Origin: Bacteroidia bacterium
Lineage (GTDB): Bacteria > Bacteroidota > Bacteroidia > Bacteroidales > BM520
Assembly: GCA_009930445.1 (NCBI GenBank)
Contig: RZYD01000096.1
Coordinates: 1 to 8,230, forward strand
Direction: 5' to 3'
Length of the DNA stretch: 8,230 nt
How positions within the stretch are numbered: the first letter of the stretch is position 1; the number at the start of each line of letters is the position of its first letter. Below the pieces are notes generated by a model. It made no database searches. It was not told the DNA's origin and saw nothing but the letters and a program-made list of their open reading frames with translations. Below are positions 6,264-8,230 of the stretch, piece by piece. The position numbers and the translations under genes were made by a program.

Positions 6264-6295
6264 ATGGTTAATGCCGGTAAACCGGAAACAACCAT
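6264..6295 (+). other. Possible RNA hairpin in the rplF-rplR spacer
   Basis: ATGGTT (6264-6269) can pair perfectly with AACCAT (6290-6295). Inside it, CCGG (6274-6277) can pair with CCGG (6282-6285) around a TAAA loop; a symmetric 4x4 internal loop separates the two stems. The element starts at an ATG that is in frame with rplR and ends 16 bases before the preferred rplR start. It has no U-tract, so it is not an intrinsic terminator. The pairing is read directly from the sequence; that it forms or regulates anything is inference, and a 6-bp inverted repeat at this distance can arise by chance. Confidence 0.35.
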
Positions 6296-6311
6296 TCACA
6301 TTGAAAACGCA

Positions 6312-6668
6312 ATGAAAAACAAGAAGCAGTACAGAAGGTATCGGATCAAAAAGAGGATCAGAAAAGTGATCTCAGGATCCACTGACCGCCCACGAATGAG
6401 CGTGTTCAGAAGCAATAAAGAGATTTATGTTCAACTGATTGACGATGCGCAGGGGCATACCCTGGTGAGCGTTTCTTCCAAGTTGCCCGAAATCAGTGAA
6501 CAAAAAATTACCAAAACAGAAAAAGCCGTACTCGTGGGGAAAAAGGCAGCCGCAGCAGCTATTGCAGCCGGTATAGAAACGGTGGTTTTCGACCGCAACG
6601 GCTACTTATATCACGGAAGAGTTAAAGCCATAGCTGATGGTGCCAGAGAAGGTGGACTTAAATTTTAA
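6312..6668 (+). CDS. rplR: 50S ribosomal protein L18 (uL18)
   Basis: From the ATG at 6312 the protein has 118 residues, matching the family (about 114-122). It begins with a basic stretch 'YRRYRIKKRIRKVISGS' (7-23), then 'DRPRMSVFRSNKEIYVQLID' (25-44), the Ala-rich helix around 74-87 (VGKKAAAAAIAAG), and the C-terminal signature 'FDRNGYLYHGRVKAIADGA' (93-111). uL18 binds 5S rRNA and helps attach it to the large subunit. The frame stays open upstream into rplF, with another in-frame ATG at 6264 that would add 16 residues. I chose 6312 because the basic N-terminal block of homologues begins close to it and the extra residues resemble nothing in the family. Neither start has an SD. Confidence 0.93.
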   Translation: MKNKKQYRRYRIKKRIRKVISGSTDRPRMSVFRSNKEIYVQLIDDAQGHTLVSVSSKLPEISEQKITKTEKAVLVGKKAAAAAIAAGIETVVFDRNGYLYHGRVKAIADGAREGGLKF

Positions 6669-6674
6669 AGGACT

Positions 6675-7193
6675 ATGTCAGAAGCAAACATAAAAAGAGT
6701 AAAATCGAGTGAAATCGAGCTGAAAGATAAGCTCGTGAGCATCCAGCGTGTAACCAAAGTTACCAAAGGGGGTCGTACTTTTAGCTTTTCTGCTATTGTA
6801 GTAGTGGGCGATGAAAATGGTGTAGTCGGCTACGGATTGGGTAAAGCTAAAGAGGTAACCGCTGCTATCGCGAAAGGTGTCGACGATGCGAAGAAAAACC
6901 TGATACAGGTTCCGGTGCTTCACGGTACCCTTCCTCATCCTATGGAAGGTAAATATAGTGGTGCCCGGGTTTTAATCAAACCCGCTGCTCCCGGTACTGG
7001 TGTCCTTGCTGGTGGTGCCATGCGCGCTGTACTTGAGAGTGTTGGAATGAAAGACGTTCTCGCCAAATCCAAGGGCTCTTCCAATCCTCATAGTGTGGTG
7101 AAAGCTACTTTCAATGCACTTATGCAACTTCGCGATCCGAATACCATCGCTCAGTTGCGTGGAATCAGCCTCGATAAAGTATTTAATGGTTAA
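6675..7193 (+). CDS. rpsE: 30S ribosomal protein S5 (uS5)
   Basis: The 172-residue protein has the N-terminal dsRBD-like domain at about residues 15-80, including 'RVTKVTKGGRTFSFSAIVVV' (25-44), whose loop is where spectinomycin resistance changes fall in other bacteria, and 'GYGLGKAKEVTAAIAKGVDD' (52-71). The C-terminal domain covers about 88-160, with 'VLIKPAAPGTGVLAGGAMRA' (99-118). uS5 works at the mRNA entry channel, with uS3 and uS4, in decoding fidelity. It lies 6 bases after rplR. A short AAAGGA is only 2 bases from the ATG, too close to act as an SD. Its TAA stop overlaps an out-of-frame ATG (TAATG, 7191-7195). Confidence 0.98.
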   Translation: MSEANIKRVKSSEIELKDKLVSIQRVTKVTKGGRTFSFSAIVVVGDENGVVGYGLGKAKEVTAAIAKGVDDAKKNLIQVPVLHGTLPHPMEGKYSGARVLIKPAAPGTGVLAGGAMRAVLESVGMKDVLAKSKGSSNPHSVVKATFNALMQLRDPNTIAQLRGISLDKVFNG

Positions 7194-7215
7194 TGCACCC
7201 AAAAAGAACTTGAGC

Positions 7216-7395
7216 ATGAAAAAAGTAAAAATCACACAAGTACGTAGCATTATTGGACGACCTGAACGCCAGAAAAGAACCATGGCTGCCTTGGGGTTGC
7301 GTAAAATGCACCAAACCGTTGAACACGAACAGTCGCCTCAGGTAATGGGTATGATCATCAAAGTGCGTCATCTGGTGCGTGTGGAAGAAGTTTAA
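7216..7395 (+). CDS. rpmD: 50S ribosomal protein L30 (uL30)
   Basis: The 59-residue protein from ATG 7216 matches the size of bacterial uL30 (about 58-61). It starts 'MKKVKITQVRSIIGRPERQK', equivalent to the family's first strand plus 'S.IG....Q' motif, and continues with 'TMAALGLRKMHQTVEHE' (22-38) and the C-terminal strand 'GMIIKVRHLVRVEEV' (45-59). uL30 binds 23S rRNA on the solvent side. The frame is open further upstream, with an ATG at 7186 inside the end of rpsE (69 residues). That start is rejected because the added residues precede the normal first beta strand. Spacers are 22 bases before and 30 after. Confidence 0.95.
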   Translation: MKKVKITQVRSIIGRPERQKRTMAALGLRKMHQTVEHEQSPQVMGMIIKVRHLVRVEEV

Positions 7396-7425
7396 CACGA
7401 TTTACGAATATAACACTATCGAAAT

Positions 7426-7872
7426 ATGGATCTGAGTAATCTTAAACCAGCTAGCGGTTCAACAAAAAACCGCAAACGTATCGGCAGAGGCCAGGGCTCC
7501 GGCTTTGGGGGTACCTCTACCCGCGGCCATAAAGGGGCTAAATCCCGTTCAGGGTACAGCCGCAAAATCGGCTTCGAGGGCGGTCAGATGCCCCTCTACC
7601 GCAGAGTGCCTAAATTCGGCTTTAAAAATATTAACCGGAAATCGTATAAAAGTATTAACCTTGATGTCCTTCAGGCACTGGCAGAAAAAAATAATCTCCA
7701 GGTTATCGATTTCGATGCCTTTGTTGCTTATGGGTTGGTAGGAAAAAACGATAAGGTGAAAATCCTTGGCCGCGGCGAACTTACTGCAAAAATGGACGTT
7801 ACAGCTCACGCTTACAGCGCTTCCGCAATAACAGCAATCGAATCTGTTGGTGGTACCGCAACAAAAATCTGA
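7426..7872 (+). CDS. rplO: 50S ribosomal protein L15 (uL15)
   Basis: The 148-residue protein has the expected uL15 length. The N-terminal tail is Gly/Arg/Lys-rich and extended ('RKRIGRGQGSGFGGTSTRGH', 16-35), followed by 'GFEGGQMPLYRRVPKFGF' (49-66). The C-terminal globular part holds 'VKILGRGELTAKMDVTAHAY' (111-130) and 'SASAITAIESVGG' (131-143), the family signature. uL15 is a 23S rRNA binding protein important in late large-subunit assembly. The ATG at 7426 opens the standard 'MDLSNLKPA' start. It has no SD. secY follows after 5 bases. Confidence 0.98.
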   Translation: MDLSNLKPASGSTKNRKRIGRGQGSGFGGTSTRGHKGAKSRSGYSRKIGFEGGQMPLYRRVPKFGFKNINRKSYKSINLDVLQALAEKNNLQVIDFDAFVAYGLVGKNDKVKILGRGELTAKMDVTAHAYSASAITAIESVGGTATKI

Positions 7873-7877
7873 TCTGC

Positions 7878-8230
7878 ATGAAAAAATTTAATCAAACCAT
7901 ACGAAACATTTTTAAAATAGAAGAGCTACGTACCCGTATCCTCTATACCATCGGAATCATTCTGTTATACCGGTTGGGTTCTTTTGTGGTATTACCGGGT
8001 GTTGATCCCAATCAGCTGGTGAACCTGCAAAATCAGGCCAGCTCAGGGCTCCTCGGGCTCCTGAATATGTTCTCCGGTGGTGCTTTCTCCAATGCCTCTA
8101 TCTTCGCATTGGGAATCATGCCCTACATTTCAGCTTCTATTGTTATTCAGCTGCTGACTATGGCCGTGCCTTACTTCCAGAAAATGCAGAAGGAAGGTGA
8201 AAGCGGAAGAAGAAAGATGAATCAGATTAC
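7878..8230 (+). CDS. secY: Protein translocase subunit SecY, N-terminal fragment
   Basis: The gene runs off the window after 117 codons and two bases; the family is usually 430-460 residues. It starts MKKFNQTIRNIFKIEELRTR, the amphipathic N-terminal helix. TM1 follows at about residues 21-40 ('ILYTIGIILLYRLGSFVVLP'), then the family's 'PGVD' at 40-43. The plug region is about 57-72 (GLLGLLNMFSGGAFSN) and TM2 about 73-97 ('ASIFALGIMPYISASIVIQL' from 73). The basic cytoplasmic segment 'KMQKEGESGRRKMNQ' (102-116) starts the first cytosolic loop. SecY is the channel of the SecYEG inner-membrane translocon. Its place at the end of the spc cluster is standard. It begins 5 bases after rplO with no SD. 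Confidence 0.98.
   Translation, partial: MKKFNQTIRNIFKIEELRTRILYTIGIILLYRLGSFVVLPGVDPNQLVNLQNQASSGLLGLLNMFSGGAFSNASIFALGIMPYISASIVIQLLTMAVPYFQKMQKEGESGRRKMNQI

Noticed and set aside
6141..6311. Upstream extension of rplR into the rplF coding region
   Set aside because: The frame is open, but its residues match nothing in uL18 and the overlapping rplF C-terminus is intact and conserved, so the extension is out-of-frame noise.
7505..7809. Alternative-frame and antisense open frames within rplO
   Set aside because: They overlap fully conserved uL15 coding sequence and show no family features of their own.
1..8230. A new system, mobile element or inserted cargo gene between the ribosomal genes
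   Set aside because: All genes are recognised ribosomal proteins or secY in standard order, spacers never exceed 61 bases, and I found no repeats, tRNA, integrase or foreign-looking segment.

Overview
The window is a stretch of the S10-spc ribosomal protein supercluster, read entirely on the + strand. It starts inside rplD (uL4) and ends inside secY. The order is rplD', rplW, rplB, rpsS, rplV, rpsC, rplP, rpmC, rpsQ, rplN, rplX, rplE, rpsN, rpsH, rplF, rplR, rpsE, rpmD, rplO, secY'. This is the canonical bacterial order with no insertion, loss, mobile element, RNA gene, CRISPR array or terminator. I found no new biological system here.

The organism is most probably a member of the Bacteroidota, with reasonable confidence at phylum level only. 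The protein sequences (uL22 with an N-terminal extension, uS17, uS19, uL18 and uL5) look like that phylum. Most start codons are preceded by A/T-rich sequence with no Shine-Dalgarno (SD) motif, which is typical of Bacteroidota. uS14 is the 89-residue form without zinc-binding cysteines.

Layout: positions 1-4075 hold the S10 part and the head of the spc part (uL4 tail, uL23, uL2, uS19, uL22, uS3, uL16, uL29, uS17, uL14). Positions 4087-7872 hold uL24, uL5, uS14, uS8, uL6, uL18, uS5, uL30 and uL15. From 7878 the translocon gene secY begins. Spacers range from a 1-base overlap (rplX/rplE) to 61 bases (rplF-rplR), and no gene-free stretch exceeds 61 bases. I see no convincing internal promoter, so the genes are presumably carried on one long transcript that starts upstream and continues past secY.

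Functionally, the products include the parts of the 50S peptidyl-transferase centre (uL2, uL16), exit tunnel and tunnel mouth (uL4, uL22, uL23, uL24, uL29), the 5S rRNA-associated central protuberance (uL5, uL18), and 30S head and body proteins (uS3, uS5, uS8, uS14, uS17, uS19). They are followed by the membrane channel that receives nascent chains.

The points worth a second look are small-scale. rplF has a textbook SD in a run of SD-less genes. The rplF-rplR spacer can fold into a hairpin. All three spacers that contain an ATG hold a minicistron that ends within 4 bases of, or overlaps, the next gene's start. uS3 has a Gly/Arg-rich tail.
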